NCBI GenBank assembly: GCA_018402305.1 | Contig: JAGYJE010000021.1 | Location: forward strand, 1-33,304 | From: Puniceicoccaceae bacterium | GTDB taxonomy: Bacteria; Verrucomicrobiota; Verrucomicrobiia; Opitutales; Coraliomargaritaceae | DNA: 33,304 nt | Reading direction: 5' to 3' | In this document: piece after piece, positions 33,294 through 33,304 of the stretch | Position numbering within the stretch: position 1 is the stretch's first letter | How the letters are laid out: every line of letters begins with the position of its first letter | Position numbers and translations under genes: made by a program | Notes under the pieces: model-generated | What the model saw: only the letters and a program-made list of their open reading frames with translations | Told to the model about the DNA's origin: nothing | The model's database searches: none

Positions 33294-33304
33294 AGTCGTA
33301 TGCT

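Overview
This window looks like a chromosomal segment of a marine-type Verrucomicrobiota bacterium, probably class Opitutia (Puniceicoccales/Coraliomargarita-like). That placement is an inference. It rests on a PEP-CTERM protein with a VPEP-membrane-RRRR tail, a very large TonB-dependent receptor with a plug-adjacent 'ELQDFTVTA'-type box, a histone H1-like Lys/Ala-rich tail on a small carbohydrate-binding-like domain, several Opitutia-style proteins of unknown function, and weak or absent Shine-Dalgarno sequences. No rRNA, tRNA or CRISPR array was recognised.

Layout. 0.1-7.2 kb is core metabolism and replication: gnd, an unknown membrane protein, dnaN, pssA preceded by a solitary RelE-like gene, and a long plant/cyanobacterial-type ispH. 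7.2-10.0 kb is a decaying accessory patch: an intact hspQ-like gene, then a vapBC toxin-antitoxin module broken by an 11-bp repeat expansion, a one-base frameshift and loss of an active-site Asp, then an N-terminal stump of a TOTE-type primase, then a full-length REP-associated (Y1/HUH) transposase. 10.0-15.3 kb is a minus-strand cofactor block (nadC-birA-coaX, with birA translationally coupled to nadC) flanked by miaB, a DUF5069-like gene and a secreted protein. 15.4-17.8 kb holds a sugar-cation symporter-like permease, a lipocalin and the H1-like fusion.

17.9-31.1 kb is a phosphate-starvation locus. On the minus strand lies pstS-pstC-pstA-pstB-phoU, in which PstC and PstA carry large extra extracytoplasmic domains. 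Divergently on the plus strand lie a 1150-residue TonB-dependent receptor, a secreted beta-helix-like protein and a PEP-CTERM protein. I found Pho-box-like sites with the same geometry (TTGT[T/A]AC, 10 nt, -10-like hexamer) upstream of pstS, where they lie in a 29-bp near-perfect palindrome, and upstream of the beta-helix gene. This suggests one PhoB-type regulon joining an inner-membrane phosphate importer to an outer-membrane receptor, a secreted protein and a sorted surface protein.

31.1-33.3 kb contains two secreted proteins of unknown function and several palindromic elements: a 27-bp perfect inverted repeat, an 8-bp hairpin, and a 12-bp perfect hairpin inside a coding sequence. These are candidate substrates of REP-type transposases. 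The window ends in a perfect 54-bp tandem duplication.
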